DNA of 64,000 nucleotides from Litsea cubeba (Eukaryota > Streptophyta > Magnoliopsida > Laurales > Lauraceae). Within the stretch, counting starts at the first letter, position 1. The number at the start of each line of letters is the position of its first letter. Below, in pieces: positions 19,861 to 32,157 of the stretch. The translations under genes and the position numbers were made by a program. The DNA is taken from NCBI GenBank assembly GCA_012931725.1, contig CM022944.1, positions 108,545,558-108,609,557 of the forward strand. Direction: 5' to 3'. The notes beneath the pieces are model-generated. The model ran no database searches. It was not told the origin of the DNA and was given only the letters and a program-made list of their open reading frames with translations.

Positions 19861-22789
19861 CTTAATAAACCACTATCTATTTAAGGCTCCAAAAGTTAAT
19901 GGTTTTATATATGAAGTTTATTGCAATATTGCGATAAAAAAAGGCGGCGAATATCAGTTGGATTGGTGGTGGTAATTTTGGTAGATTTGGTAGAATGGAA
20001 ATAATACTGCATTCAAGTGCTCTTGGGGTTTATTTGGGTGTCGGGTTGTCTATTTTTTTCTTTTTTCCCTTCTGTTGATTTACATAAGGATGCTTGGAGG
20101 ATTTAGATTCTTTTGGCTTTTGTCATTTAATTTTTTTGTGAGGTTACAAGCCCCATGGGTTATTTCTACTTCAATTATCCAAATTAAACTGATTGATGTT
20201 TGAGTGTACTCTTTAAAAAAAATTAATGCTTTTCTTCATTTAGATAAGAATTATGTTAATTCTTTGCAAGTGATGGTTGATGGTAGTCGGCATGGATCTG
20301 TTCTTCTCTTTAATATCTACCTATTCAACATTTTATTAGACTGTATTATATTATTTGTTTTATATTTTTTAGATTTCATGGCATCTTTGGTTGTTTTTAC
20401 TTAGGACCTGCTTGTTTCATGTAATTGAATACATAAGATTATGGATAAAAATAACGGCCTAAGATTTCAGTGAGCTTGTCTATGTTGTTGCTTTATTTAT
20501 ATATTCTTATTTCTAATTCATTTGTACAAGGAGTGATATCTCAACTTAGGATGAGGGATGGATCCCTGGTCCGTACTGTGAGGCTAAGGTGCCTTACGAC
20601 TGATCTACGAGTGGTTCAACATTTTGCTGCATTTTTTCGCAACTAGTACTGCGTAGTGTTTCGAGGGCACCCCCATTTTCACAGACCACCTGCTGTTTTC
20701 CCATTGTCATATTATTGGACAGTAGTTTCTGTTCATACCTTCTTTTCAGCCATGCTTATTTTCTGAAACCACTGAATCTCCTTGCTGTTTTTTAGTAAAG
20801 GTTCTAATTATGGCCAAGCGTCCTTGGATGTGCAGTTCACTGGATAAGCATATTCAAGATCCAAATGTTATTTCACGAGTTGTAATTTTTTTTATTGAAA
20901 TCACTGGATAAGCATATTATGAGTCTGTGACTTTTTTATTGAAATCAATCAATGTAACTGTCATTAGAATTTATGTTTTAAAAGTTGAATCTTGGCATGT
21001 AATTTTTGGTGTTTTTTGTGTTTGTTAGAGCCACATGCATGATTAGAGACGTGGGTGATTGTATTCTTTAGGAGAGATGATTTAACCCTTGCTTTACATT
21101 CCATGTTCTCAATTTTCAATACTTCTGAACGGAAATATGTGCAAATGCTCTCAGAGGGTACTGTGAAAAGTATGTTTTGGATGAATCACGATTCCTTTTA
21201 TTTATTACAGTATTTTTATCTGAATCAGGTTATAGATTTTGATGTTAATTTGGTCTTAATTATTGTAATTTTCTTAAAAGTGCAGTGTAATTAGGTGGTA
21301 TCAAGAAGCAAGGAAATGGAGTCAGGTAATGAGAATTTTGAAGAAATAGCTCCTTTTTATGTTTAGCAGCATCTCATATAGCCAAAATGCATTAATTAAT
21401 TAGGAACTTATCTCTCTTTTTCGTTCTCATTTTTTAAAATTTTATAGGACAAAAAAAAATTCCTTGGACTGTAAATTGTGTTTTTTTTTTGCCTTCCTAT
21501 TTTATTGAATTCTGTCTCATAGAGGGGGACTAAGACGATAAGAATATTATAAGGGATGGGTTGGAGTGAAGCATGCGGGATTTGGAAGTTCCTTGTGAGT
21601 TGGGTGTTTATAGAGCATATCCATAATTCCTAATATCTATTATTTAATTAAAAAAATATAGAGACGTGCCTTGTCAATAGACCCATCTCTCAAATCGAAA
21701 GACTAATGCAACACAAGGTAACCTAGATCCGAAAGCATTTCCTCATCTAGATAAATTTATATAAAAGAAGTCCTTGGTTTTCGTTAGGACCCAATGGTAT
21801 CTTTAATCAAATTAACATTGTTATTGGTCAACATTAAAAATGAGTAGCACCTAATTAACAATGAAAAAAGCTTCCAAGAAGGCTTCTAAATCAGTAGTAA
21901 TTAACGAACAGTGCACATTCTGTATAAACAAATTATAAGGGATTATTTTATTTATCCCTTAAAGAGAATCAACATTATATTTAATCACCATAAAAAAAAA
22001 TACCGAACTGATTTTATTGCTATAAATAATGACTCTTGACCAGGTCAAACATGGCTAAAGACAATCTTTTCATAGGAGTTTTTTTTTTTCAATGGTATCT
22101 TTTCATAAGAGTTGAATTGTCTGAGCGAAAGAAAGTTCTATAGCAGATTCCAAGATCAAAATAAAAAAGAAAGAAGAGAATTATTTTCTATAGTGCAATA
22201 TCGGTAATCAAACAAACATTTCTAATCAACATAAAATAACACCGATATTAGCACTGACCTAACAAAGGAGCTGCGTTCTCCCTTTATTTCGAAGACGATG
22301 ATTTCAACTCCAAGCTTCTCAGTTTTCCCTCCCTTTTTGTACATATATATTCTTTTTGCAAATTTTTTTCTAACCATGGACAGGAAGCGGATCAGAACAC
22401 ATGTCAGGTACCTTCTTCCACTTTACCCTTTATTATTTTTCTTTCCTCGCATGTTACATTTTCATATGTACTGCATTGCATGCATAACATCGAGGATGAT
22501 GTTCATCTTAGGTTGAGCGGTGGGGACAACCACACCTGTCCTGTGTTAGATAGAATTTTTACACATTTTTGCTTTTTAGAAAAAAATTTGCTTGCTAGGA
22601 TTTTTTTTTCATTTTTGCTAACTTTATTTTGGTTTCAGAGAGGGAAAATTTTCACAGTTATTTTTATGAACTGAAGATACTGAAAATCTTGGGAATTTTG
22701 AAAAAGTAGGCGAAATTAGATTTGGTTTGCCATTTTGTTTATGGAAAGGTTTTTCGAAAAAGTGCTGAATTTTGATCCCTTCAAAAAAA
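19861..22789. other. Noncoding AT-rich stretch, nothing recognised
   Basis: No convincing gene, RNA or mobile element was found on either strand. Short open frames have no recognisable domains. Homopolymer tracts are common. Confidence 0.5.
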
Positions 22790-25255
22790 ACACAACCATA
22801 TATATATTCAAAAGTTTTAAATGCGAAGCTATGATTTTTCACAAAAACACAGTCGTATATATTTTCAAATGTTTTAAATGCGAAGCTATGATTTGCTGTT
22901 TTTTTGACGATTTGATTGAAAATATGAAAGAAGATCAGAACTTAGTTTTACTAGTTTCCTGGTTCATCTAGGTGGATTTTTCCACATACTAGTGAATCAA
23001 TTCGGGCACATGAAAAGGGTTGCCTATTGTTGGGGACCGTGAACGAAGTTACGTAAGATTTGGGTATGCTCTCCAATATTTATGTAACCGAGTCTAGAAA
23101 TGAAAGTTTCCGGCCTTTTGAAAAACAGTAGTGCAAAAGCCGTCATGGTCACCTTGAGAGGAAACCTTTTTTTTTTTTACTTATTCAATAGAGAGTCGTA
23201 TATATTTTCTATAGTTTTAAATGTAAAGCTATTATTTGCTAATTTTTTCCACGATTTGATTGAAAATATGAAAGAAAACCAAAACTTAGTTTTACTAGTC
23301 TCGTGGTTCATCTGGGTGGATTTTTCCACATACCAGTGAATCAATTCGGGCACATAAAAAGGGCTGCCTATTGTTGGGGACCGCGAACTAAGTTACGTAA
23401 GATTTGGGTATGCTCCCCAATATCTATGTAACCGAGTCTAGAAATGAAAATTTCCAGCCTTTTGAAAAACAGTAGTGCGAAAGCCATCATGGCATGAAAT
23501 GGGCTGCCTATTGTTGGGGATCGTGAAGTTACGTAAGATTTGGGTATGCCTCCTAATACCTATGCAACCGAGTCTAGAAATGAAAATTTACGGCCTTTTA
23601 AAAAATAGTAGTGCGAAAGCCGTCATGGTCGCCTTGAGTGGAAACCTGCTTTTTTGCTAAGTCTATGTGGACCAGATTATTCAATAGAGAATTATATATA
23701 TTTTCAAAAGTTTTAAATGCGAAGATATTATTTGCTAAATTTTTGGACGATTTGATTGAAAATATGAACGAAAACCAAAACATAGTTTTACTAGTTTTCT
23801 GGTTCATCTGAGTGGATTTTTTCACATACTAGTGAATCAATTCGAGCATATGAAAAGGGCTGCCTATTGTTGGGGACTGTGAACGAAGTTACGTAAGATT
23901 GGGGTATGCTCCCCAATATCTATGTAACCGAGTATAGAAATGAAAATTTCCGGCCTTTTGAAAAACAGTAGTGCGAAAGCCATCATGGCATGAAAAGGGT
24001 TGTCTATTGTTAGGGACCGTGAACAAAGTTACGTAAGATTTGGGTGTGCTTCCCAATATCTTTGTAACCGAGTCTAGAAATGAAAATTTCCGGCCTTTTG
24101 AAAAACAGTAGTGTGAAAGCCGTCATGGTCACCTTGAGAGGAACCTTTTTTTTTACTTATTCAATAGAGTCGTATATATTTTCTACAATTTTAAATGTAA
24201 AGCTATTATCTGCTAATTTTTTGGACGATTTGATTGAAAAATATGAAAGAAAACCAAAACTTAGTTTTACTAGTTTCTTGGTTCATCTGGGTGGATTTTT
24301 CCACATACCAATGAATCAGTTCGGGCACATGAAAAGGGCTGCCTATTGTTTGGGGACCATGAACGAAGTTACGTAAGATTTGGGTATGCTCCCCAATATC
24401 TATGTAACCGAGTCTAGAAATGAAAATTTCCGGCCTTTTGAAAAATAGTAGTGCGAAAGCTGTCATGGCATGAAAAGGGCTGCCTATTGTTGGGGATTGT
24501 GAACGAAGTTACATAAGATTTGGGTATGCTCCCCAATATCTATGTAACCGAGTCTAGAAATGAAAATTTCCGGCCTTTTAAAAAATAGTAGTGCGAAAGC
24601 CGTCATGGTTACCTTGAGTGAAAACTTGCTTTTTTGCTAAGTCTAAGTGGACCAGATTATTCGATAGAGAATTATATATATTTTCAAAAGTTTTAAATGC
24701 GAAGCTATTATTTGCTAATTTTTGGACGATTTGATTAAAAATATGAACGAAAACCAAAACTTAGTTTACCTAGTTTCCTAGTTCATTTGAGTGGGTTTTT
24801 CCACATACTAGTGAATCACTTCGGGCACATGAAAAATGGCTGCCTATTGTTGGGGACCGTGAACGAAGTTACGTAAGATTTGGGTATGCTCCCCAATATC
24901 TATGTAACCGAGTCTAGAAATGAAAATTTTCGGCCTTTTGAAAAACACTAGTGCGAAAACCGTCATGGCATGAAAAGGGCTGCCTATTGTTGTGGACCGT
25001 GAACGAAGTTACGTAAGATTTGGGTATGCTCCCCAATATCTATGTAACCGAGTCTAGAAATGAAAATTTCTAGCCTTTTAAAAAATAGTAGTGTGAAAGC
25101 TGTCATGGTTGCCTCGAGTGGAAACCTGCTTTTTTGCTAAGTCTAGGTGGACCAGATTATTCAATAGATAATTATATATATTTTCAAAAGTTTTGAATGC
25201 GAAGTATTATTTGCTAATTTTTTGGATGATTTGATTGAAAATATGAATGAAAACC
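22790..25255. repeat. Local tandem array with higher-order structure
   Basis: A long unit of about 340 bp contains GTGAATCAATTCGGGCACATG, ACGAAGTTACGTAAGATTTGG and a GGCCTTTTGAAAAACAGTAGTG block. It is followed by a short unit of about 155 bp that repeats only the central part. The 'CA(A/G/C)TTCGGGC/GAGC' landmark recurs near 22991, 23335, 23832, 24311 and 24811, and the short-unit start near 23490, 23987, 24467 and 24965. Long units come in two versions, one with a T-run then ACTTATTC and one with GCTAAGTCTA...ACCAGATTATTC, which partly alternate. No reading frame is conserved through the array. Confidence 0.85.
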
Positions 25256-26111
25256 CCTGTGAGGAAATAATAGGTTCAGTTTTAAAAATAGGATAAGGGC
25301 AGGTGGAACACTATATTTGGGGATTTTTGGCATGATTTTTGAAAACTTATTTCCAAAGATGGGATTGGCGAACCGGGTTTCAAAATTGCCTAATTTCGAT
25401 TTTTCTAAAGATTTGAATATATCTAATGATTATAAATTTTCTTTTGAAAAATTTCTTTCATTATTTTTGGTTTTAGGTGTTATGAATTTTGTGGGCGCAT
25501 ATTCACTGCAAACCCTCACGATGCACAACTCGTCCACTTGGGGCAACCGAAAGGGTTTAAGGACTTGCTGCCCACGCTAAATGCAGGTCGAGAGTGCCAG
25601 TGAATGTGGCCATTTTTTTTACTTTTTTTTTTGCATTTACTTTTCTTATATTAGGTAAGAGTCATACCCTAGTTCGCATTTCTTTCTCTGGACTAGCTAA
25701 ATGCTGGTTGGGGGGTGATAATTTCTTAAAAATGCACATTTTCATTGTTAATTTTTAGCAATTAAGGACTTATTCATCAATTCATGCTTGATTTTATTGG
25801 AAATTCATTATTTCATGTTTTCATGCGACAAAGTTTGAATTCAAGTCAAAATTCTTTGAAAATCATATTTTACATGAAATCATGAATCTTTTTATTTTTA
25901 GCATGGTAAGTCAGAAATTGAGCTTTACTTTTAATTCACACATGAAATGATGAATTTTCTTTTCCCACATTAATTCAAGCATTGGTTATATTAAAAAAAC
26001 TTCATTGTTCAAGAACTTTGTCTCAAGCCATATTGACATTATTCCATTTAGGAGTAGGTGTGAAGTAGTTATTTTTCTGTAGTCTCAATCTAATAAATAT
26101 TCATTGAGTAG
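25256..26111. other. Noncoding spacer upstream of the ROP pseudogene
   Basis: Nothing recognised. The upstream ROP exons that encode the P-loop were looked for here and not found. Confidence 0.5.
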
Positions 26112-26592
26112 GGTTATGTACCGACTGTTTTCGACAATTTCAGTGCAAATGTGGTAGTGGATGGGAGCACTAATAATCTAGGATGGTGGGATAAAATAGG
26201 TGCATTGTTTAACTATTCCATGCGTTCTATCAAATTTTCCCTTTATTAATTTTTTATTTTCTTTGGCTAGAAAAGTGTATTTTGTGGGTCTTATTTTGCG
26301 GCTCTATGAAACAGATTACGAGGATTGCAGCATATTTAAGACCTCTAAGCTATTGTGGTGCAGATGTTTTTCTAATGGCATTCTTTCTCATCAGCAAGAC
26401 TAGCTATGAAAATGTTGAAAAGATGGTAAGCAATATTATATGGTTCATTCTGAAATACTGGAGTCTTCTATTTGTTTTATTGACAGTTTATCTTTCCCTC
26501 ATTAGTGACACATGTTTCTCTTTTCAAGCGGATACGTGAACTGAAACATTTTGTGCATGGTGTTCCCATTGTCCTCATTGGGACAAAACTTG
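26112..26592 (+). pseudogene. ROP/RAC (Rho-of-plants) small GTPase, three-exon fragment
   Basis: Exon-like blocks separated by introns with GT...AG ends: 26112-26199 (YVPTVFDNFSANVVVDGS, switch I region), 26315-26425 (LRPLSYCGADVFLMAF, then ISKTSYENVEKM) and 26529-26592 (RIRELKHFVHGVPIVLIGTK, containing the TKxD-type guanine motif up to its split Asp codon). Phases agree with the usual ROP exon structure. It is a pseudogene or relic: the P-loop exons upstream and the C-terminal exons downstream are missing, the WDTAGQED switch II motif is altered (WWDKI, with a changed start of the next exon), and the conserved Trp before IPEL is Arg. A second, shorter copy lies at 40141-40339. Functional ROPs act at the plasma membrane in polarity and signalling; this copy should not. 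Confidence 0.85.
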
Positions 26593-26901
26593 GTTGGACT
26601 TTTTATTGCCGAGTTCAGTGTATCAACTCGTTATCACTATCTATTGTTATTGTTGTCATGAATTGAATATGAGTTTTTTTTTTTTAAAATGAACTGAATT
26701 TATTATGGCTTCAAATCTCCAAGATTATATCATTCATAGTCTTTGCATCTTGTTTACAGCATTTTGTTGAATTCATTTGGTTGCTCTGTTTCATCTTTTG
26801 CTAATTCTTGTACTTCTATTTCCTTATACTTTTTGTTAAGTTGAAATTTCCATTTCATTCAATTTCTTTTCATAAAAATATTACAGCTTGTGTACTTTTT
26901 A

Positions 26902-27205
26902 GGGCCTGTTTATATGTATGGTGAATTGAAGTATGGTGAGGTGAACCATCAAATCGGGAGAGAATAAAATATAAGGTGTTATGATGGTGTTTTGTTTTTA
27001 GTTGTTTGGTATGGAATCTTTTTTACTTTTTGTATAGAAAAGTGGAGTTTTTTTTGTCTTTTAGTGGAGAAATGATGTTTTTTTGACTTTTTTTGAAAAA
27101 TTCGGAGGAAAATTTGAAATTGTGTACTTTTGATATGACCCCTTGTCATTTATTATCTGGATTCACTTTACTTTACTTTAACTAGTTAATGGCCAAACAC
27201 GCCCT
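26902..27205. mobile_element. Tourist-like (PIF/Harbinger) MITE with TTA target duplication
   Basis: 304 bp. It starts GGGCCTGTTTATATG, ends GGCCAAACACGCCC, and is flanked by TTA at 26899-26901 and 27206-27208. The related locus at 40600-40660 lacks it and has the flanks joined (GCATCTCTTTGAATTATTTGC), which acts as an empty site. Confidence 0.8.
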
Positions 27206-27391
27206 TAAATTGTTTGCTGTATGACCTGTTATACTGAGCTTGCCTCAAATACCTTCTTTGTTTGTTTAAGTTAAATCTTATTCTATCTATGCGAAAGGAA
27301 TGGTAGTTGGATTTGTTTCCTTTGATGGTTTCCTTATTTTCATTATTTTTTGTGCTAAAATATGGTCTGGCTCATATAAATACCACTTGTG

Positions 27392-27690
27392 TGTTGAGAA
27401 GTGGGCTCCACCTGAGGGGGAGTATTGTAAAGTATTTATATCGCCTATACAAACACCTTGAGGTTTTGGTAGTGGTTAGTAAAGGAAATTTAATATGGTA
27501 TCAGAGCCAACCGGTCACGAGTTCGAATCTCGGGAGGAACAACATGGCATTAAAAGAAATGCATGTCGCCAAAAGTGCACCAACCAGGTTCCACTCGAGG
27601 GGGAGTGTTGAGAAGTGGGCTCCACACAATGGGGAGTATTGAAAAGTATTTATGCTGCATCTACTAACTCCTTCAGGTCACACAGAAGTG
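27392..27690 (+). mobile_element. TRIM-like miniature LTR element
   Basis: A direct repeat beginning TGTTGAGAAGTGGGCTCCAC occurs at 27392 and 27606. After the first copy, TGGTATCAGAGCC at 27496-27508 is an initiator-tRNA-Met PBS; before the second, CTCGAGGGGGAG is a polypurine tract. LTRs are about 100 bp and the right one is diverged or truncated, so it is an old copy. It encodes nothing. Confidence 0.75.
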
Positions 27691-27699
27691 AAGTTGAAT

Positions 27700-28075
27700 A
27701 GAATAATACTAGCTTCTCTTTTTCTCATTGCATTCAAATACATTTAAAGCATTACAGAAAACTACCTATTCCATCAATCTAATACATAAATGACATGTGC
27801 CCTTAACTTCCTAACCAGCTCAATAATTGGACAATGATTTAGTGACTGACACAATAACTACAGTCAAACAATAGCAATAACCAACCCATACTACAACGTA
27901 ACTCCTCATGTCAGCATGCATATTCAACATGTATGCACCACAGAAGAATGTATGCATAATTTTATTTCCAAAATATCTCACTGATTTAGCTACACACTTA
28001 ATATTTGAACTTTGGCTACCAAACTCTTTAGGAAATACATTTGTATTTTTTCTGATTTTGTGTTATTCATTCTAG
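27700..28075. other. Noncoding, probable intron or flank
   Basis: AT-rich; nothing recognised apart from the polypyrimidine/AG that precedes the next exon. Confidence 0.45.
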
Positions 28076-28478
28076 TTTGGAAGACACTTATGAGGCACCA
28101 AGAAGAGCATCTCGGATACGTGGAATAGATAAAATTGCTGATACAAGTCCAGCAACATGCCCACTCGTTGTGGAGGCCCTTGCATCACAATCTGCTAAAG
28201 CAAAGGACCTCTTCTATGCTCTGATAGTCAATAGCATTCTGAGATGTTCGATTGACGCGAGAGCTTTTGAGGTAACCTTTCATATGACACTTAACAAGTT
28301 CATGCCAATGTTGCAATTCATTTGTATATAGTATAAATCTTTGTCGGTAGTTTGCTGCAGCAATTCTGATTATACTGTTTCTTTGAAGGGCCTTGGTTCC
28401 AAACTCCAGTCTGTTTTGAAGGATGTAAGGTCACTGCTTGACTTTTACTACGCTATTGGAGGCTTGGTTCTCATTAAG
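28076..28478 (+). CDS. Unidentified plant gene, two in-frame exons
   Basis: Exon 28076-28271 follows TTCATTCTAG and ends GAG before GTAACC. Exon 28389-28478 follows TTTGAAG and ends AAG before GTAAGT. The two join in phase and encode about 95 residues without a stop: LEDTYEAPRRASRIRG, then a predicted helical stretch (LVVEALASQSAKAKDLFYAL), then GLGSKLQSVLKDVRSLLDFYY. Codon use, intact phase and splice sites argue for a real gene or recent relic. I do not recognise the family. A candidate next exon lies at 42223-42291 in the same phase, so element B and other repeats could sit in a large intron. Confidence 0.6.
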
Positions 28479-29282
28479 GTAAGTGCTTAACTAGACCACC
28501 GTATTAAATCTTTCATTGTTTTTATTTCCCTACCATTTTTTTTCTCCAGCAAGTAGCATTCTCTTATAGAGGAATTCTTTTCACCTCTTCCAAAGCATTG
28601 GCTTTTTAATATCACTTGAGTTGTTTTCCAAGTATGTGATTAGAGCTTCCAATTTTGACGTGTCTTTAGTCTAAAACCGTTTGCTGCTTGATTTAGGGAA
28701 TAATATCCCAAGCATGTGACCTGAATCTTATGATTCAGGTGTGAATATTACAATTTTTTTATACTTATTCTATTGGAACTTATGATTTAGATGATTCATT
28801 TGAGAGAGAATAGTCACAACACAATTGATTGGTCAATATTTTTTCTATTATTTTTAATTTTAAAAGGTAATCCAATTTTTAATTAATTTGCTTAATTTTT
28901 TTTGTATATTTGGGAGGTTATCTAGTTATAATTCTCAATCTCTTGATTTAATTCTTCAATTTCTTCTTTTTTCCTTAAATTCCTCCCGTGCATCATCACA
29001 TGAGATCCAGATGTTGCTTCATCTAATTTCTCTATGAAATCGTGTATCATGATCTTTCTTTTCTAGTTTACGATATTCATGCTATCATAATTACTAAATA
29101 CCAATGAAAAAAATGAAACTTTAGAGAGTTATATTATAATGAGAATGAACTTAAAAAAAAAGAAATACAGCGAATCATAGAAGATTCTGCACTCAGAGTT
29201 CTTATCTTGTAGATTCTTATCCCTTGTTTTCTTGTGACTTCCCACTTGTACTTTCATTTGTACTAACTTCTGCTTAGAGAGA
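28479..29282. other. Noncoding, nothing recognised (possible intron)
   Basis: AT-rich sequence with no domain, RNA gene or repeat boundary that I can support. Confidence 0.45.
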
Positions 29283-29800
29283 TATTTGTTCCCATTTTAT
29301 TAAGTCCCCAAAACAAGAAAGGAAGTTATGCAATGGAAATTACTCCCTCTCCAAGTAATATTGGCATCCTTTTTGTGGGGATTATGAACCCGTAAGAGCT
29401 ACTTGTATGATGAGCCACATAGCTGGTTTTGTGAAATTGGCTTGAACCTCCACTTTGGGCTTGGTTTGGGTCAAGATCATGCAGCTCTAGTCCATGGCAT
29501 TGTTATCCATTAAATTCTGCATCATTGGGCTCTTTTGATTTAAATCAGGATTGTCCAATGGAATGAATTGTTCCTCTAATTTTCTGATTTGTATCTCCAC
29601 TTAGTGTAAAATATTTTGGATTTTATTTGGAATACAGTTTACATTCATCTTGGCCCTTCATTCTATGGTTTGTTCCAAATTTATTGATATTTCCCTAATA
29701 TGGATCTTGAATTTCTTTGATCAATCAAGTAGATTTGGATAATCAAAGTCTAGATCTATCATATATCCCTGTGGGTTTGAACTATAAGATCCTAAATCAA
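29283..29800. repeat. Diverged copy of repeat family Q
   Basis: Shares with 38160-39310 the ordered landmarks 'ATTTTATTAAGTC', 'GAAATTACTCCCTCTCCAA', 'CCACATAGCTGGTTTTGTG', 'GATTTGTATC' and 'TTCTTTGATCAATCAAGTAGAT', ending in an 'ACTCCCCCA' block. Confidence 0.6.
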
Positions 29801-30145
29801 ACTCCCCCACTTGAGAAGGCTTCGACATCTTGTAAATATCCTCTTCACATTGTCGTCTTCTTTGTCATTTTCTCTTCTTTTGCTTCCATTGCAACTCTTT
29901 CACATGAATCACTTGTCTTTTGAGTTGCATTTGTCTTTGGGTAGCGTACATGTAAGAGTTGTGTACCTTATCTACCCAATGTGGTCTGATGGGATGCAAT
30001 CCAATGTCGTACAAGCAAATCGCAAATCAATTGTAACAAACGTCGCCTTTGGTAATCTTGATAAAATGAATGTTCGAAGTTGTAAATCTCTCCATGTGGG
30101 ATATTGACATTCACAATTTATTTGAGAGCATGATACTCACACCTT

Positions 30146-30178
30146 TCACCGCCGCCGCCGCCGCCACCACCACCATCA
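30146..30178. repeat. CCG/CCA trinucleotide microsatellite
   Basis: A short run of CCG units followed by CCA units (CACCGCCGCC...CACCACCATC). Confidence 0.9.
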
Positions 30179-30275
30179 AGCTATGTTGGGGTTAGCTACG
30201 TGAATGCTTTTTCTCCATTCCAATCTAAATCACACTTTTCACCAATCGCCATAATTCTCATCTAGATGTCATGTC

Positions 30276-30280
30276 GTTCA
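30276..30280. repeat. Target-site duplication of element B, left copy (GTTCA)
   Basis: GTTCA precedes the left LTR and recurs at 37874-37878 directly after the right LTR. Confidence 0.95.
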
Positions 30281-32059
30281 TGTTAGGTTTTTGTTTATTG
30301 CAATTTGATGGATGCATCATTCATTTTATTCATCATTTGAATTCACACACATGCATTGATTTAGAAAATCTTGAAATCTTGATTTACACATGCATTGTTT
30401 TAAACCTTGTAAATCATATGTTTCATGCATGTTTTGGTTTTCATCTTGGATGCATTTTATTTGAAAAAGGATTTTTACAAATCAAGCTAGCCAATGATTT
30501 AAAGTTTCAAATGATTTTTGGCTTTTTATGTTTCATGTTTTTAAGCCGCTTAGAATGATTTAAAACATGATTCCAAGCTTGATTTATTGGCCCAAAAAAT
30601 CCCCAAGGAAAAATACTTTAAAATATGCAAAATAAGCATTTTTGGGGGAAATGGTCCAGGGGACCCGGTCGACCCGCAGTGTGGCCGGTCGACCGAGCCC
30701 ATGGACCCGGTCGACCGAGCCCACTGCGGGTCGACCGGGAAAGAGCCAACGGCTCTTTTTTCAAACGGTCAGTTTTATGACCGTTGGAGGCCAGGTCGAC
30801 CGGGGCTTTTATGGGGTCGACCGGGCACTCGCAGAACTCAACTTTTTGAGTATAAAAAGGGGTTCATTCCCATTTAAAGTGTGTTGATCAAAGTGGAACT
30901 CTCAAGCCTTCTTGAGGTGTTTGAAGAGAAGAAAAAGGGGATGAACTAAGAGAGATCAAAGGGGGTCATTAGTAAAGCTCAAGCTTGGATTAAGGAAGTT
31001 AAATCACTAAGTAAGCTTTACCTCTCTTAATCATTTGTTATATGCTTAGTTTTAAATCTTTGGTAAATGATTTTTAGCATGATAACAATGATGTTTTGAA
31101 TCCTTATCATATTTAATCTTTGATCTATTTGTATTGGATTCTACTTCTTGATTCAAACCAAGTTTGTTTTATAAACTTTGTTAATCATGTTTTGTCAAAA
31201 CCTTTGATTTGTTTTATAAACATGTTTCATTAACTTGTTTGAATCATCTTTGTTGTTTTCATTCATTTGAACTTTAGTTAAACTAATTTGTTTTGAAAAC
31301 AACATTGAATGTGCATCACATGTTTAGACATAATTAATTTCATACAACTTGTGTCATCTTGATTTTCATAAATCATTTACAAGTTAGTATTTGTGTACAT
31401 GTGATTTGCATAACACTTCAATCAAATCTTTTTATGAGCATTAAACTTTTGAATTGCTTTAAGCATAAAATAGATTGAGCTTAATTTTAAACTTGATTGA
31501 AGTTTTCACACACACACTTCATTAGCATTCATCTTTGTAATTCTTAGTGTTGGTGTGAGTTTGTTATTCACTTTCATATCCGCCTATCTTAGAGGCAAAT
31601 TTTTTGAGCTAAATTGTAATCTCATTAGAGTGTTTTGTGGACACTTTCTTTGAGAGAAATCCTTCGTTGTAAAGGTTATTGCTTAGCCTAAGAAAAGCAT
31701 TGTGTAAAGGTTATTGCTTAGCCTATAAAAGCACATTGTAAGGTTATTGCTTAGCCTAGAAAAGCATAGTTGTAAAGGTTATTGCTTAGCCTTTTGAAAA
31801 GCATAATAGTGGAAATCCGGTGGGGTGTGAGGAACACAAGCCGGTAGTGGATGTAGGCATTGAGGCCGAACCACTATAAATATTGTGTTGTGGTGCATGC
31901 TCTTGTGATGATTGTATGTATTTAGCTTCCGCATTGTGCTTGTTATCATCACTAGTGACTAGTTAGTTTATAGAAAATTAAAATTGGTCATAATTAGTCA
32001 TTAAGTGTAGCTCACCCTATTCACCCCCCCCTCTAGGGTTAGGATCCCATGGACTTTCA
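30281..32059 (+). repeat. Element B left (5') LTR
   Basis: 1779 bp, TGTTAGGTTT to GGACTTTCA. It contains the promoter island at 30660-30860 and, near 31670-31805, four direct repeats of a 'GTAAAGGTTATTGCTTAGCC' unit. Confidence 0.95.
30660..30860 (+). promoter_or_regulatory. Element B LTR promoter: six GGTCGACC palindromes, MSA elements, TATA box
   Basis: GGTCGACC lies at 30667, 30687, 30709, 30729, 30794 and 30815. The minus strand of 30778-30788 reads TCCAACGGTCA, an exact mitosis-specific-activator match, and a facing AACGGTCA lies at 30764-30771. TATAAAAAGG follows at 30851-30860. The right LTR repeats this 5814 bp downstream (TATA box at 36665). The order palindromes, AACGG cores, TATA box is the same as in element A although the intervening sequence is not. 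Confidence 0.75.
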
Positions 32060-32061
32060 AT

Positions 32062-32074
32062 TGGTATCCGAGCC
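32062..32074 (+). other. Element B primer binding site with one mismatch
   Basis: TGGTATCCGAGCC, two bases after the LTR, matches the initiator tRNA-Met complement TGGTATCAGAGCC except for C at the eighth base. Confidence 0.8.
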
Positions 32075-32157
32075 TCGTGCTCTATATTAGGATCAAGTGT
32101 TTGAAACTCTTGATTAGGTGTAAAAACCTAGAGTAAAAACCCTAGTGTTGTACCTCC

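Noticed and set aside
22735..24466. Several 60-100 codon frames in the 22.8-25.3 kb array
   Set aside because: They change phase and strand between repeat copies and are broken by indels, as expected for noncoding tandem DNA.
27496..27535. tRNA or SINE gene (GGTATCAGAGCC ... GAGTTCGAATCTCGGG)
   Set aside because: It is bracketed by direct repeats with a polypurine tract before the second, so it reads as the PBS of a small LTR element. The B-box-like word may be a coincidence.
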